Positions 53,218 to 63,697 of a stretch of DNA of 64,000 nt are shown here, one piece after another. Each line of letters begins with the position of its first letter. Within the stretch, counting starts at the first letter, position 1. The notes under the pieces are model-generated. The model saw only the letters and a list, made by a program, of their open reading frames with translations. It did not search any database and had not been told where the DNA came from. This DNA is from Polynucleobacter finlandensis (lineage in GTDB: Bacteria; Pseudomonadota; Gammaproteobacteria; Burkholderiales; Burkholderiaceae): the NCBI RefSeq assembly GCF_018881755.1, contig NZ_JACVPS010000005.1, positions 62,001 to 126,000 of the forward strand, read 5' to 3'. A program made the translations under genes and the position numbers.

Positions 53218-55914
53218 TTAAACCGTCATTGGGTTAGGTTTAGTTGTATCGATGCCGTATTTCTTGATGGCTTCAGCTAGCTTTTGACGATCAAACTGTC
53301 CAGCGTCAGCTAAAGATCTCAAGGCAGTCAACACCACCCAGCGACGATCTACTTCAAAGAAGTCGCGCAATTTCTCGCGAGTATCAGAGCGACCAAAACC
53401 ATCCGTTCCTAGAACTTCATAACGACGACCCATGTGCTGAATAGCTGGACGAATTTGTTCTGCAAACAAACGAACATAGTCAGTGGCGGCAATCACAGGA
53501 CCTGTTGTGTCCTTCAAGCATTTTTCTACATGCGACAAGACAGGTGCTGCAGCAGGATTGAGAAGATTGCTGCGATGAACGGCAGTCCAATCACGACCTA
53601 GCTCTGTAAAGCTTGGGCAGCCCCACAGATCAGAGGCAACGCCCCAATCTTGATGCAACATCTGTGCTGCTTCAATGACTTCACGGAAGATCGTTCCAGA
53701 ACCGAGCAATTGAACACGCAGTTTGGCATTGGCATCCCCTACTGATGTCAACTTGTACATCCCTTTAATAATGTCCTGTTCAGCACCCTTCGGCATGGCT
53801 GGATGGGCATAGTTCTCATTCATCAAGGTGATGTAGTAATAAACGTCTTCTTGAACTTCTAGCATGCGACGCATGCCGTCCTGAATGACTACCGCTACTT
53901 CAAACGAGAAGGTTGGGTCATAGCTGATGCAGTTTGGAACGGCAGCGCTCCATACTTGGCTATGGCCGTCTTCATGCTGCAAGCCTTCACCGTTCAGAGT
54001 GGTTCTACCTGCAGTACCGCCAAGCAAGAAACCACGACTACGCATATCGCCAGCAGCCCATGCTAAATCGCCGATGCGTTGAAATCCGAACATGGAGTAG
54101 AAGATATAGAAAGGCAACATGGGAACGCCATGCGTAGAGTAAGCAGTAGCTGCAGCGATCCAATCGCACATACCACCAGCTTCATTAATGCCCTCTTGCA
54201 GAATTTGACCGTGCTTATCCTCTTTATAGAACATCAGTTGATCATGATCTTCTGGGGTGTAAAGCTGACCGAGTTGATTCCAAATGCCCAGTTGGCGGAA
54301 CATGCCTTCCATACCAAAGGTGCGGGATTCATCTGGCACAATCGGAACGACTCTCTTACCTAGGACTTTGTCACGCAAGATGGTATTGAGCATACGCACA
54401 AATGCCATCGTCGTAGAAATCTCACGCCCATCTGTGGTTGCCTCTAGCATTGGGGCAAACACTTCCAAAGCAGGAACCGGCAGACTCTCAGCCTTGGTGC
54501 GACGCTGCGGTAAATAACCGCCCAACTCTTGACGGCGTGCCTTCATGTAATCAAGCTCAGTGCTGCCATCAGCAAATTTCACTAATGGCATTTCTTCTAA
54601 CTGATCATCTTTTACGGGGATTTCGAAACGATCGCGGAAGCGACGTACGTCATCGGCATTCATTTTTTTGGCTTGGTGAGCAATATTCATCGCCTCACCA
54701 GAACCACCCATACCGTAACCTTTAATAGTGTGAGCCAAAATAACAGTAGGCTGATCTTGATGGTTTACGGCTGAGTGGAAAGCGGCATAGACTTTATGGG
54801 GATCATGACCACCACGGTTGAGCGCCCAAATCTCGTCATCACTCCAGTCATTTACCAATGCTTTCAGTTCTGGAGTATTAAATACGATCTCACGAACATA
54901 AGCGCCGTTCTTAGCCTTCATTGTTTGGTATTGACCATCAACGATTTCGCCAAGGCGCTGCATCAAAATGCCCTTCTTGTCACGAGCAAACAAAGCATCC
55001 CACTGACCACCCCAAACTACTTTGATCACATTCCAACCAGCGCCACGGAACTCACCTTCAAGCTCTTGAATGATTTTTCCGTTGCCGCGTACAGGACCAT
55101 CTAAGCGTTGCAAGTTGCAGTTAATAACAAATATGAGGTTATCGAGTTTTTCACGGCCAGCCATACCAATGGCGCCCAATGATTCAGGCTCATCTGTTTC
55201 GCCGTCACCCAAGAAGGCCCATACTTTGCGACCTTCTGCTTTGATAAAGCCGCGGTCTTGCATGTAGCGCATGAAACGGGCTTGATAAATTGCCATGATG
55301 GGGCCCAAGCCCATTGATACGGTTGGGAACTGCCAAAAATCTGGCATCAACCATGGGTGCGGATAACTGGAGATTCCCTTGCCGCCAACTTCTTGACGGA
55401 AATTATTCAACTGCTCTTCGGCCAAGCGTCCCAACATGTACGCACGAGCGTATACACCTGGAGCGGAGTGTCCTTGAACAAATATCAGATCGCCACCATG
55501 TTCAGGCGATGGTGCATGCCAGAAATGGTTAAAGCCAACGTCATACAAAGTTGCTGCAGACTGGAAAGAAGAAATGTGGCCACCGACGTTGGTATCTTTA
55601 TTGGCACGCAAGACCATGGCCATTGCGTTCCAACGAGTGTAAGAGCGAATCCGATGCTCAACGTTTTGATCACCTGGTAAGCGCGCTTGCTGCTCTACAG
55701 GGATGGTATTGATATAAGGCGTCTCAGCATGAAATGGCTGATTGACACCATTCACGCGAGCATGAGAAATTTGTTGATCTATTAAATAGGCTGCTCTTTC
55801 TGGTCCTTCAGCCTTGATAACGCCATCAAGGGCTTGTAACCATTCTTGAGTCTCAGCAGGATCAGCATCCTGAGCGCTTGTCTTACCTAAAATTTGTTCT
55901 GGAACCGCTGCCAT
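53218..55914 (-). CDS. aceE: Pyruvate dehydrogenase E1 component (homodimeric type)
   Basis: E1 decarboxylates pyruvate with thiamine diphosphate and acetylates the lipoyl group of E2. The ThDP/Mg motif is FLGDGETDEPESLGAIGMAG, with NLQRLDGPVRGNGKI after it. The 898-residue length is that of the homodimeric AceE type. The ribosome site GGAGG precedes the ATG, and a promoter is visible at 55965-55993. It is the first gene of the aceE-aceF-lpdA operon. Confidence 0.97.
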   Translation of the reverse strand: MAAVPEQILGKTSAQDADPAETQEWLQALDGVIKAEGPERAAYLIDQQISHARVNGVNQPFHAETPYINTIPVEQQARLPGDQNVEHRIRSYTRWNAMAMVLRANKDTNVGGHISSFQSAATLYDVGFNHFWHAPSPEHGGDLIFVQGHSAPGVYARAYMLGRLAEEQLNNFRQEVGGKGISSYPHPWLMPDFWQFPTVSMGLGPIMAIYQARFMRYMQDRGFIKAEGRKVWAFLGDGETDEPESLGAIGMAGREKLDNLIFVINCNLQRLDGPVRGNGKIIQELEGEFRGAGWNVIKVVWGGQWDALFARDKKGILMQRLGEIVDGQYQTMKAKNGAYVREIVFNTPELKALVNDWSDDEIWALNRGGHDPHKVYAAFHSAVNHQDQPTVILAHTIKGYGMGGSGEAMNIAHQAKKMNADDVRRFRDRFEIPVKDDQLEEMPLVKFADGSTELDYMKARRQELGGYLPQRRTKAESLPVPALEVFAPMLEATTDGREISTTMAFVRMLNTILRDKVLGKRVVPIVPDESRTFGMEGMFRQLGIWNQLGQLYTPEDHDQLMFYKEDKHGQILQEGINEAGGMCDWIAAATAYSTHGVPMLPFYIFYSMFGFQRIGDLAWAAGDMRSRGFLLGGTAGRTTLNGEGLQHEDGHSQVWSAAVPNCISYDPTFSFEVAVVIQDGMRRMLEVQEDVYYYITLMNENYAHPAMPKGAEQDIIKGMYKLTSVGDANAKLRVQLLGSGTIFREVIEAAQMLHQDWGVASDLWGCPSFTELGRDWTAVHRSNLLNPAAAPVLSHVEKCLKDTTGPVIAATDYVRLFAEQIRPAIQHMGRRYEVLGTDGFGRSDTREKLRDFFEVDRRWVVLTALRSLADAGQFDRQKLAEAIKKYGIDTTKPNPMTV

Positions 55915-55964
55915 AACCTGCCTCCATGTGGAATACTGTTTTAACCGTTCACTGTATAGGCAAC

Positions 55965-55993
55965 ATTCTAAAAAGGTATATGGGTGTAAACAA
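55965..55993 (-). promoter_or_regulatory. Sigma-70-like promoter of aceE
   Basis: On the minus strand a -35 box TTGTTT and a -10 box TAGAAT are spaced by 17 nt, about 51 nt upstream of the aceE ATG. The spacing and match are good for a sigma-70 promoter. Confidence 0.6.
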
Positions 55994-56002
55994 GGAATTT
56001 TT

Positions 56003-56031
56003 CACATAATGATAGTATTTCTCATAATGTG
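56003..56031. promoter_or_regulatory. Inverted repeat in the aceE / histidine kinase gap
   Basis: CACATAATGA at 56003-56012 and TCATAATGTG at 56022-56031 form an inverted repeat with 9 of 10 pairs and a 9-nt spacer. It lies just upstream of the aceE -35 box and 77 bp before the histidine kinase start. A dimeric regulator bound here could control both directions; the FixJ-type regulator at 58664 is a candidate but this is inference. Confidence 0.5.
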
Positions 56032-56107
56032 GTAATTTATTGCAATGCATCTAAATCATTGAAAAACATAGAAATTTAGCTCTAATAGGGCAAAATAGCG
56101 AAATTCC

Positions 56108-58630
56108 ATGAAATTCAAGCGTTTTTCGATCTGGCTACTCAGCCCAAGCAAATGGCTCCGCAAAATACGGGGGTTTAGGCTTGTTTACACCCCACTGCTA
56201 GCAATTGTGATCTTTACGGCGGTGATGGGAGTTATTTTGGGGACACTCCAACTGCAGGAAAAAACCCAACAAGAATCCTCTTTATTTAGAGAGCTCTCAT
56301 TTGCAAAGCAGCGTATTCAACTGCGCTTTTTGAATAACACCGAGTTGCTCATTTCCATTGGTAGAGATTTAGCTGCCAGTACGGATCAGGCAAAGTTACG
56401 TGCAAGCGCACTAGATCAAGCTGAAAATTTAGTACTCGGAAATCATGAAATTTCACAAATCATCTGGCTCAATGAGAATAATGCGCGCCAATGGGCGATG
56501 CCACAATCAGGCGGTCAACCCGATTGGTATCAAAAAACTGAGGGTGGCCCGCTCATCCATGAGGCACTTAGAAAAACAATCGAATTAAGTAAGCTGGCTA
56601 ATCGCCCTGCATTCAGTCAATTCATCACACTCAATCTTGCTAGTGACGAACCATTAGCAAAAGAAAGAAGAACTGTTTTCTGGCAGGTGGTGCCAACGAG
56701 AAATGGTGGTGAGATTACTGGGGTACTGGCCGCACTCTATACAGCGCAAGGTGTACTAGATGTCATCCCTGGCGAACTCAAAAGTCAATATCGCTTCACA
56801 CTACTAACTGATAACGAGAAGATGTTGGCGATTTCTTCGGATCGAGATACCCCCAAGCGTTCATTTAGCAATCAAACTAGCTTGGATATCGGCGTATTGA
56901 GCCCCAATCTCGTGTTGCGTATTGATACTTTCCCGCCACCAACAAACCTCACATTCAGAATGCTGATTGGGGTTGTACTAGGTTTAAGCGCATTTGTGAT
57001 TTGGAGTTTGTGGTCAGTTCTAAAACAAATGCAAGTGCGCCAAGAAGCAGAAGCCAATCTTCGTACTGAAACCAACTTTCGAAGCGCGATGGAGAATTCG
57101 ACTCCAGTAGGTATACGAGCCCACGATATGGAAAAAAGAATTACCTACGTGAATCGTGCTTTTTGCGAGATGACGGGTTGGTCAGCAAAAGAGCTGATTG
57201 GGCTTAAGCCCCCTTTCCCCTTCTGGCCTGAAGGCAGAAAAGATGAGTTGACCGATAAAATGAATCGCGCTCTAGACCTCAAGACCGCTTCAAGCATGAA
57301 GGGTGGAATAGAGGGAGGAGTCTTGCGTCGTGATGGATCACAAATTCAGACGCGGACCTTCATTGCGCCGCTCATTAATGAAAAAGGCAGTCAAACCGGA
57401 TGGGTGACGTCCTTAATTGATATCTCTGAGCCTAGGAAGATTCGTGAAGAATTGGCTGCTTCTCAAGAACGTTTTGTTACCGTGCTGGAAGGACTTGATG
57501 CCTCTGTTTCTGTGATCTCGATTGAAACTGGTGAGCTACTATTTGCCAATCGCTTCTACCGTGAACGCTTTGGCGATAATCCAATAGGGCATCTCGATTT
57601 AGCCGGCGGCGAAATAGCGCATAGCACCATGCAGATGATTGCGGAAGAGTTACAAGATGGCAATCCTGGAATTCCGCCCTCATCGCTCTATCAAGAGTCA
57701 GAGTCGGAAGATGTCCAGCTTACGGAAAACGGCATCAAGTGGTATGAGGTTCGGCGTCGCTTCATTCCTTGGGTGGATGGCCATTTAGCACAACTCTTAA
57801 TTGCAACCGATATCACACTTCGTAAAGCGTCTGATGATCTTAGTCGTCAGCAAGAAGAGCGCATGCAATTCACGAGTCGTTTGACAACGATGGGTGAGAT
57901 GGCCTCATCACTCGCGCATGAATTAAATCAACCCCTTTCAGCAATCTCTAATTACTGCATGGGTGTTGCTAAACGTCTGAAGGCGCAAGCTGATCCTGAA
58001 ATTAGTAAAGAAATATTGCCAGCACTTGAAAAAGCAGCAGAGCAAGCAGTTCGTGCGGGTACTATCATTCAACGCATTCGGGGCTTTGTAAAACGCAGTG
58101 AGCCTGTTCGTAAATCATGCTCTATTGGCGACATCATTAATGATGCAGTTGGTCTAGTAGAAATTGAAGCCCACCGACATCGCTTAAATATCACCTCCCA
58201 TGTGGACGAAAATCTTCCCAACGTAGACCTTGATCCTGTCTTGATTCTGCAAGTCTTGGTCAACCTCCTCAAAAACTCTTTAGATAGCCTGCGCGATGTT
58301 TACCCCCTATCCTCCCGGTGGTCGGCCCCGCCGGTCAAAATATCGGCCGATCTAGAAACCAGCACCTTCCCAGCCATGCTCCGGATCCAGGTAACCGATG
58401 CTGGCGCTGGGATTGCGGAATCCGTCACCCAGCGGATGTTTGAGCCCTTTTTCAGCACCAAGGCTGATGGCATGGGAATGGGCCTGAATATTTGCCGCTC
58501 AATCATTGAATCCCACCATGGTCGGCTTTGGGCCAAAAATCACATGGATCCAGAACATACCAAGTTGGTTGGCTGCACCTTTACAATATTGATACCCCTA
58601 GAATCACCCGATTCCAAGGCAGCTGTTTAA
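56108..58630 (+). CDS. PAS-domain sensor histidine kinase
   Basis: An 840-residue membrane-bound kinase. A membrane helix lies near residues 27-50, an extracytoplasmic sensing region at 51-275, a second helix near 280-300, and then two PAS-like domains (about 320-445 and 450-580). The kinase core has the H-box MASSLAHELNQPLSAIS, the N-box VNLLKNSLDSL, the G1 motif VTDAGAGIAES, and FEPFFSTKADGMGMGL. It resembles FixL/DctS/TodS-type kinases. Its partner regulator follows after 33 nt. The signal is unknown; being next to the pyruvate dehydrogenase operon suggests central carbon metabolism. Confidence 0.92.
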   Translation: MKFKRFSIWLLSPSKWLRKIRGFRLVYTPLLAIVIFTAVMGVILGTLQLQEKTQQESSLFRELSFAKQRIQLRFLNNTELLISIGRDLAASTDQAKLRASALDQAENLVLGNHEISQIIWLNENNARQWAMPQSGGQPDWYQKTEGGPLIHEALRKTIELSKLANRPAFSQFITLNLASDEPLAKERRTVFWQVVPTRNGGEITGVLAALYTAQGVLDVIPGELKSQYRFTLLTDNEKMLAISSDRDTPKRSFSNQTSLDIGVLSPNLVLRIDTFPPPTNLTFRMLIGVVLGLSAFVIWSLWSVLKQMQVRQEAEANLRTETNFRSAMENSTPVGIRAHDMEKRITYVNRAFCEMTGWSAKELIGLKPPFPFWPEGRKDELTDKMNRALDLKTASSMKGGIEGGVLRRDGSQIQTRTFIAPLINEKGSQTGWVTSLIDISEPRKIREELAASQERFVTVLEGLDASVSVISIETGELLFANRFYRERFGDNPIGHLDLAGGEIAHSTMQMIAEELQDGNPGIPPSSLYQESESEDVQLTENGIKWYEVRRRFIPWVDGHLAQLLIATDITLRKASDDLSRQQEERMQFTSRLTTMGEMASSLAHELNQPLSAISNYCMGVAKRLKAQADPEISKEILPALEKAAEQAVRAGTIIQRIRGFVKRSEPVRKSCSIGDIINDAVGLVEIEAHRHRLNITSHVDENLPNVDLDPVLILQVLVNLLKNSLDSLRDVYPLSSRWSAPPVKISADLETSTFPAMLRIQVTDAGAGIAESVTQRMFEPFFSTKADGMGMGLNICRSIIESHHGRLWAKNHMDPEHTKLVGCTFTILIPLESPDSKAAV

Positions 58631-58663
58631 CTACCGTTTTAAGGCTTACGCGCGAGATCCCAT

Positions 58664-59311
58664 ATGAATATCAGCACAGCGACAAAACCAAACCAAGCCG
58701 AAGTAGTCTACGTCGTAGATGACGATGAAGCTGTGAGAGATTCCCTTACATGGCTGTTAGAGAGCAATGGCTATGTCGTTCGCTGTCACGCTAGTGCGGA
58801 ACGCTTCCTCCAATCATTACAAAGTACTGATAAGTCCACCATCTCCTGCGCAATTTTGGATGTGCGTATGCCAGGAATGTCCGGCCTAGAGCTTCAAGAG
58901 CGTTTGCTCAGTGAACATGTACCAATGCCAGTTGCATTCATTACTGGTCATGGCGATGTCTCTATGGCGGTATCTACCATGAAACGTGGTGCAGTAGATT
59001 TTATTGAAAAGCCATTTAAAGAAAATGACTTGTGTGGCTTAGTGGATCGCATGCTTGCAAAAGCCCGTATCGATTATTCACAAGCAAGTCAACGCAAGAT
59101 TACCCAAAGTCTATTAAGCAAGCTCACTGGACGTGAGCGCCAGGTCCTTGAAAGAATTGTTGCTGGACGCTTAAACAAACAAATCGCCGATGATCTCGGT
59201 ATCTCCATTAAAACGGTTGAAGCGCATCGCGCCAACATCATGGAGAAGCTGAATGTCAATACGGTCGCTGACTTGCTCCGCTTAGCGCTATCAGATCCTC
59301 AACCTAACTGA
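58664..59311 (+). CDS. FixJ/NarL-type response regulator
   Basis: A 215-residue regulator. The receiver domain has acidic-pocket residues Asp20 and Asp21, the phosphorylated Asp66 in [11 protein letters not shown], and Lys in EKPFKENDL. The LuxR-type HTH follows near residues 148-210 ([40 protein letters not shown]). It pairs with the kinase directly upstream. FixJ-like regulators usually activate transcription after phosphorylation. Confidence 0.93.
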   Translation: MNISTATKPNQAEVVYVVDDDEAVRDSLTWLLESNGYVVRCHASAERFLQSLQSTDKSTISCAILDVRMPGMSGLELQERLLSEHVPMPVAFITGHGDVSMAVSTMKRGAVDFIEKPFKENDLCGLVDRMLAKARIDYSQASQRKITQSLLSKLTGRERQVLERIVAGRLNKQIADDLGISIKTVEAHRANIMEKLNVNTVADLLRLALSDPQPN

Positions 59312-59327
59312 TTACTTGTCTACAGTT

Positions 59328-60182
59328 ATGCCTGCGCAACTCCTTGACGGTAACCTCCTCTCTAAGAAACTTCGAGCAGAGATTGCGGCTCGCGGAGCTA
59401 TTGTTACCGCAAAAGGCGTCAGACCTGGTCTTGCCGTCATTGTGGTTGGCGATAATCCCGCTAGTCAGGTATATGTTCGCAACAAAGTAAAGGCCTGTGA
59501 AGATGTTGGCTTTCATTCTGTTTTAGAACGCTATGCAGTCGAGTTAGGCGAAGAAGAATTGCTTGCTCGCATTGCAACGCTGAATGCTGATCCCGCTATT
59601 CATGGCATCTTGGTCCAGTTGCCACTGCCAGAACATATTGCCTCTGAGCGCGTACTCGAAGCCATTGCCCCTGAAAAAGATGTTGATGGTTTTCACGTTG
59701 CCAATGCTGGTGCCTTGATGGTTGGCCATCCAGAATTCAAACCATGCACCCCTTACGGCTGCATGAAGATGCTTGAAAGCATTGATTACCCAATACGTGG
59801 TGCTCGCGCGGTGATTGTTGGCGCTTCCAATATTGTTGGTAAACCCATGGCGATGTTGTTATTGCAGGCTGGTGCAACAGTTACCATTTGCAATAGCAAA
59901 ACCCGTGACTTAGCGCACCACACTAAAGATGCAGATATTTTGGTAGTCGCTACCGGTAAACCCAGGATGATTAGTGGCGACATGATCAAAACTGGCGCGG
60001 TTGTCATTGATGTGGGCATCAATCGCCTGCCTGATGGGAAGCTATGTGGCGATGTGGATTTTGATACAGCTAAATATATCGCCGGTTGGATTACGCCAGT
60101 TCCTGGTGGCGTCGGTCCGATGACCATCACCATGCTCCTCATGAACACCCTCGAGGCAGCTGAAAAAGCAGCAAAAAAGTAG
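59328..60182 (+). CDS. folD: Bifunctional methylenetetrahydrofolate dehydrogenase/cyclohydrolase
   Basis: FolD interconverts methylene-, methenyl- and formyl-tetrahydrofolate with NADP. Motifs are [24 protein letters not shown], and the dinucleotide-binding [16 protein letters not shown] with [11 protein letters not shown]. The active-site Lys lies in [14 protein letters not shown] use the ATG at 59328, giving 284 residues, the usual length, in place of the TTG four codons upstream. It follows the response regulator by 16 nt. Confidence 0.97.
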   Translation: MPAQLLDGNLLSKKLRAEIAARGAIVTAKGVRPGLAVIVVGDNPASQVYVRNKVKACEDVGFHSVLERYAVELGEEELLARIATLNADPAIHGILVQLPLPEHIASERVLEAIAPEKDVDGFHVANAGALMVGHPEFKPCTPYGCMKMLESIDYPIRGARAVIVGASNIVGKPMAMLLLQAGATVTICNSKTRDLAHHTKDADILVVATGKPRMISGDMIKTGAVVIDVGINRLPDGKLCGDVDFDTAKYIAGWITPVPGGVGPMTITMLLMNTLEAAEKAAKK

Positions 60183-60236
60183 CTCAGCGCTAAGGGTCAT
60201 TTAGCAAGATTGGCTGCATTACAGTAAGCTAGAGGG

Positions 60237-62333
60237 ATGACTATTTTTACTCCATCCCACCCGCTTCAAAATCCACTGATTACATTTGGCCGCGGCATTC
60301 CTGCTTATGCCGAAGTAAAGCCTGAGCATATTGATTCGGCAATTTCCTATTTATTGAAAGCAGCAGAAGCAGCTGTTGATAAAGCCACTGATGCCAATAC
60401 CCCTTGCACTTGGGATGCCTTAGCTGAACCGCTGGAGGATGCCACTGAATCCTTAGGTAGATCATGGAGCGTCATCTCCCATTTAAATAGTGTGGCGGAT
60501 ACACCGGAGTTACGAGCTGCCTATGGCGAGATGCTGCCGCAGGTCACAGCATTCTTTTCCAGTTTGAGCCAGAACTTAGCGCTCTACGAAAAATTTAAAG
60601 TGATTCAAAGTAGTTCTGAATTTTCCAAGCTTGGCATGGCACAGAAAAAAGTCATCGAAAACGCCTTGCGCGATTTTCGTTTGGGCGGTGCCGAGCTTAC
60701 TGATGCACAGAAACCCCGCTTCGCCCAAATCCAAGATGAGCAAGCCATTCTTGGTAAAGCATTTTCCGATCATGTCTTAGATGCTACTGATGGCTTTGTT
60801 CATCTCATCACAGATGAGGCAGAGCTAGCGGGATTACCAGAGGATGCGATTGCCGCTGCAGCAGATACCGCTAAGCAGACGAATCTAGAGGGCTGGGCAT
60901 TTACTTTGCACTTCCCTTCTTACTATCCCGTAATGCAGTACTCAGAAAATCGTGCCTTACGTCAATTGATGTACCAGGCCTACGTGACCCGCGCCTCTGA
61001 ATTAGCCCCCCAATTTACCAATGGCAAGTTAGAGTGGGATAACACCGAGAATATGTTGGCACAACTGCGACTGCGCGATGAAGAAGCCCGCATGCTGGGC
61101 TTTGCAAACTACGCTGCACTGAGCATAGCGCCAAAGATGGCCAATACTGTTTCTGAAGTGGATCAGTTCTTGGGTGATATCGCCAAGAAATCTAAACCGT
61201 TTGCCCAACAGGATTGGGATGAATTGCAAGCTTTTGCAAATACTGAACTGCAGCCTTGGGATATTCCGTATTACTCAGAAAAACTCAAGCAAGCGCGTTA
61301 CTCTTTTTCTGAAAATGAACTCAAGCAATACTTTCCATTGCCTAAAGTGCTAGAAGGTTTGTTTGGAGTCATTCAGACACTCTTTGGGGTCAAGATTCAT
61401 CAAGCTGATTTACCAACTTGGCATGCTGATGTCCAGTCCTTCTCAGTCAGTAATGAGGATGGGCAAATTGTTGCCTATTTTTACTTGGATCCCTATGCAC
61501 GACCCGGCAAACGTGGCGGCGCTTGGATGGACGATGCGAGAGGTAGACGAGAGCTTGCCAATGGTGAGATTCAGATTCCGGTGGCTTACTTGGTTTGTAA
61601 CTTTGCCCCACCAGTTAAAGTAGATGGGCAATTACGTCAGCCTACTATTACACATGATGATGTCATCACCCTCTTTCACGAAAGTGGTCATGGCCTCCAT
61701 CACCTCTTAACTCAAGTTGGCGCCTTAGGAGTCTCTGGCATCAATGGGGTCGAATGGGATGCCGTTGAATTACCAAGTCAATTCATGGAAAACTTCTGCT
61801 GGGAATGGGAAGTCTTAGAAAAAATGACGGCTCATGCAGAAACTGGTAAGCCTTTGCCTAAGGCCTTGTTTGACAAAATGTTGGCAGCGAAGAACTTCCA
61901 AAATGGCTTAGGCACACTACGTCAAATTGTGATGTCATTAACGGATTGGCGATTGCACTCCACTTTTGATGTCACTATGGCAAAAGGTGAAGCTGTGCTC
62001 GAACTCTCTAGAAACACCGCTACAGAATTTAATATCATTCCCCAACCAGAAATCTCTCGTTGGATTAATTCCTTTAGCCATATCTTTGCTGGTGGCTATG
62101 CGGCGGGCTACTACAGTTATAAATGGGCTGAAGTACTTTCAGCTGATGCTTATTCAGCATTTGAAGAAGCAGCGAAACTGAACGGTAGCGTACTAGACCA
62201 GCAAACTGGCAAACGCTATCGCCAAGAAATTCTAGAAGTTGGTGGTAGCCGCCCTGCTGCTGAATCATTCAAGGCATTTCGGGGGCGCGAACCTAGTATT
62301 GATGCGCTATTGCGTCATGGTGGCTTAGCTTAA
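60237..62333 (+). CDS. prlC: Oligopeptidase A, M3 family metallopeptidase
   Basis: PrlC is a cytosolic zinc oligopeptidase that degrades short peptides, including cleaved signal peptides. The zinc motif HExxH is in TLFHESGHGLHHLL, with the third ligand Glu in the GINGVEWDAVELPSQFMENF segment. The 698-residue length is normal for oligopeptidase A. It follows folD after 54 nt. Confidence 0.97.
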   Translation: MTIFTPSHPLQNPLITFGRGIPAYAEVKPEHIDSAISYLLKAAEAAVDKATDANTPCTWDALAEPLEDATESLGRSWSVISHLNSVADTPELRAAYGEMLPQVTAFFSSLSQNLALYEKFKVIQSSSEFSKLGMAQKKVIENALRDFRLGGAELTDAQKPRFAQIQDEQAILGKAFSDHVLDATDGFVHLITDEAELAGLPEDAIAAAADTAKQTNLEGWAFTLHFPSYYPVMQYSENRALRQLMYQAYVTRASELAPQFTNGKLEWDNTENMLAQLRLRDEEARMLGFANYAALSIAPKMANTVSEVDQFLGDIAKKSKPFAQQDWDELQAFANTELQPWDIPYYSEKLKQARYSFSENELKQYFPLPKVLEGLFGVIQTLFGVKIHQADLPTWHADVQSFSVSNEDGQIVAYFYLDPYARPGKRGGAWMDDARGRRELANGEIQIPVAYLVCNFAPPVKVDGQLRQPTITHDDVITLFHESGHGLHHLLTQVGALGVSGINGVEWDAVELPSQFMENFCWEWEVLEKMTAHAETGKPLPKALFDKMLAAKNFQNGLGTLRQIVMSLTDWRLHSTFDVTMAKGEAVLELSRNTATEFNIIPQPEISRWINSFSHIFAGGYAAGYYSYKWAEVLSADAYSAFEEAAKLNGSVLDQQTGKRYRQEILEVGGSRPAAESFKAFRGREPSIDALLRHGGLA

Positions 62334-62357
62334 TCATTGAATATAAGAGGCGGCTAA

Positions 62358-62376
62358 CGACCCAAAGCGGACGTCT
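62358..62376. repeat. Left copy of an imperfect direct repeat around the HD-GYP gene
   Basis: CGACCCAAAGCGGACGTCT at 62358-62376 resembles CGACCCTAAGCGGTCATCA at 63892-63910: 14 of 19 bases agree, in the same orientation. The copies bracket the HD-GYP gene. The GACCCnAAGCGG core resembles sequences I recall from intergenic spacers of other proteobacteria. Confidence 0.5.
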
Positions 62377-63697
62377 AGTTGTCTCGATATTTATTGGCTA
62401 TTTCTTGGAAATTGGACTGTTCTGCGATAAGAGCATCTACAACCAACGGATCAAAATGGATGCCCTTCTTTGATACGATCTCTTTAACGGCATCTTCATG
62501 ACTCCACCCAGACTTATAAACCCGTTCACTTACTAAGGCATCGTAAACATCGGCAATCGCCATAATGCGTGCAGGTAGTGGAATTTCCTCCCCTTTTAAT
62601 CCCCGTGGATACCCTGTTCCATCCCATTTTTCATGATGTCCGCCAGCTATTTGAATGGCCTTTTTCAATAGACCCTGATCACCACCAACTTCAATATCGG
62701 GAGATGATAGAACCGCCTCACCAATAGCGGCATGAGACTGCATTACTTGCCACTCTTCATCATTTAAGTGACCCAGCTTATGCAAGATATTATCGGGAAT
62801 ACCCACCTTACCAATATCATGAAGTGGTGCGGCCTTAAATAAAATCTCAATGGCCTCATCGCTTAGTTCATTTGTGTAATGCCCCATTCCCCTTAATCTT
62901 AAGGCGAGTTTTTTGACATAGTTTTGGGTGCGGACAAGATGGTTACCTGTTTCGTTGTCACGAGCCATGGCAAGAGCATTTAGACTTTGAAGCATTGTGC
63001 TTTCTGCAGTTTTGGAATTAATTTGCTCGTATATCCATAAACGCTCTAGAAAAATATTTGCAATCAGAATATAAACAATTAAACAAAGGCCGACAGCCAA
63101 TAATCGAGTTATTGCCCCATACAAAGGCTCCTGATACAAAGCTCCAATAACAATAGGGCCTGTCGAAACCTCAATCGAAATATAAATTCTATACAAATAT
63201 GCACAGGTCTGAATGCCGAAAATGAAGCTCAAAGCAAACAGGTTGAGCGACCGAAAATTATGCTTATAGGTATATTTAATGATCTCTATTAAGGACCAAA
63301 GGCATATTATGGCAAGGACGCTACTGACAAAATATATGCGGGCATTTAAATCAAAGTCTTTACGAAATGCTTCGTAGAGCAAAAGAGAGATGATGTATGA
63401 AATCCAAAAAACATACAGGCTAACTTTGCTAAGCCGCCCTCTCCAAGAATGTAGCAATAAAGCAATTGCAATGTTCGAGAAAATAAAAGTGACAGTACTT
63501 ATTGTGACGAATAAATCCGGGTAATAAGGAGTTAGTCCAAATAAAATAAACCCGATACACATCATGCTAATGCCAATTAACCAGTAAACAGGATTGTGGT
63601 TTACTTTATCTAATTGACTTGCTTTTTTAGCGCCAAACATTACTAAAAATGCCGCAAAAGCAAAAAAGAAATGGAAGTAAAGGCTCAGTGTTTGCAT
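62375..63697 (-). CDS. Membrane HD-GYP domain protein, probable cyclic-di-GMP phosphodiesterase
   Basis: A 440-residue protein. Seven hydrophobic helices fill residues 1-220. A short linker and then a complete HD-GYP domain follow (about 235-425). The catalytic HD is in HDIGKVGIPD at 293-302, followed by SHAAIGEAVL and the GYP motif in HHEKWDGTGYP at 354-364, with ADVYDAL after it. All metal-ligand residues look intact, so c-di-GMP hydrolysis is likely. The N-terminal half is AT-rich and has no recognised sensor family. The gene is alone on the minus strand and bracketed by imperfect direct repeats. Confidence 0.9.
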   Translation of the reverse strand: MQTLSLYFHFFFAFAAFLVMFGAKKASQLDKVNHNPVYWLIGISMMCIGFILFGLTPYYPDLFVTISTVTFIFSNIAIALLLHSWRGRLSKVSLYVFWISYIISLLLYEAFRKDFDLNARIYFVSSVLAIICLWSLIEIIKYTYKHNFRSLNLFALSFIFGIQTCAYLYRIYISIEVSTGPIVIGALYQEPLYGAITRLLAVGLCLIVYILIANIFLERLWIYEQINSKTAESTMLQSLNALAMARDNETGNHLVRTQNYVKKLALRLRGMGHYTNELSDEAIEILFKAAPLHDIGKVGIPDNILHKLGHLNDEEWQVMQSHAAIGEAVLSSPDIEVGGDQGLLKKAIQIAGGHHEKWDGTGYPRGLKGEEIPLPARIMAIADVYDALVSERVYKSGWSHEDAVKEIVSKKGIHFDPLVVDALIAEQSNFQEIANKYRDN

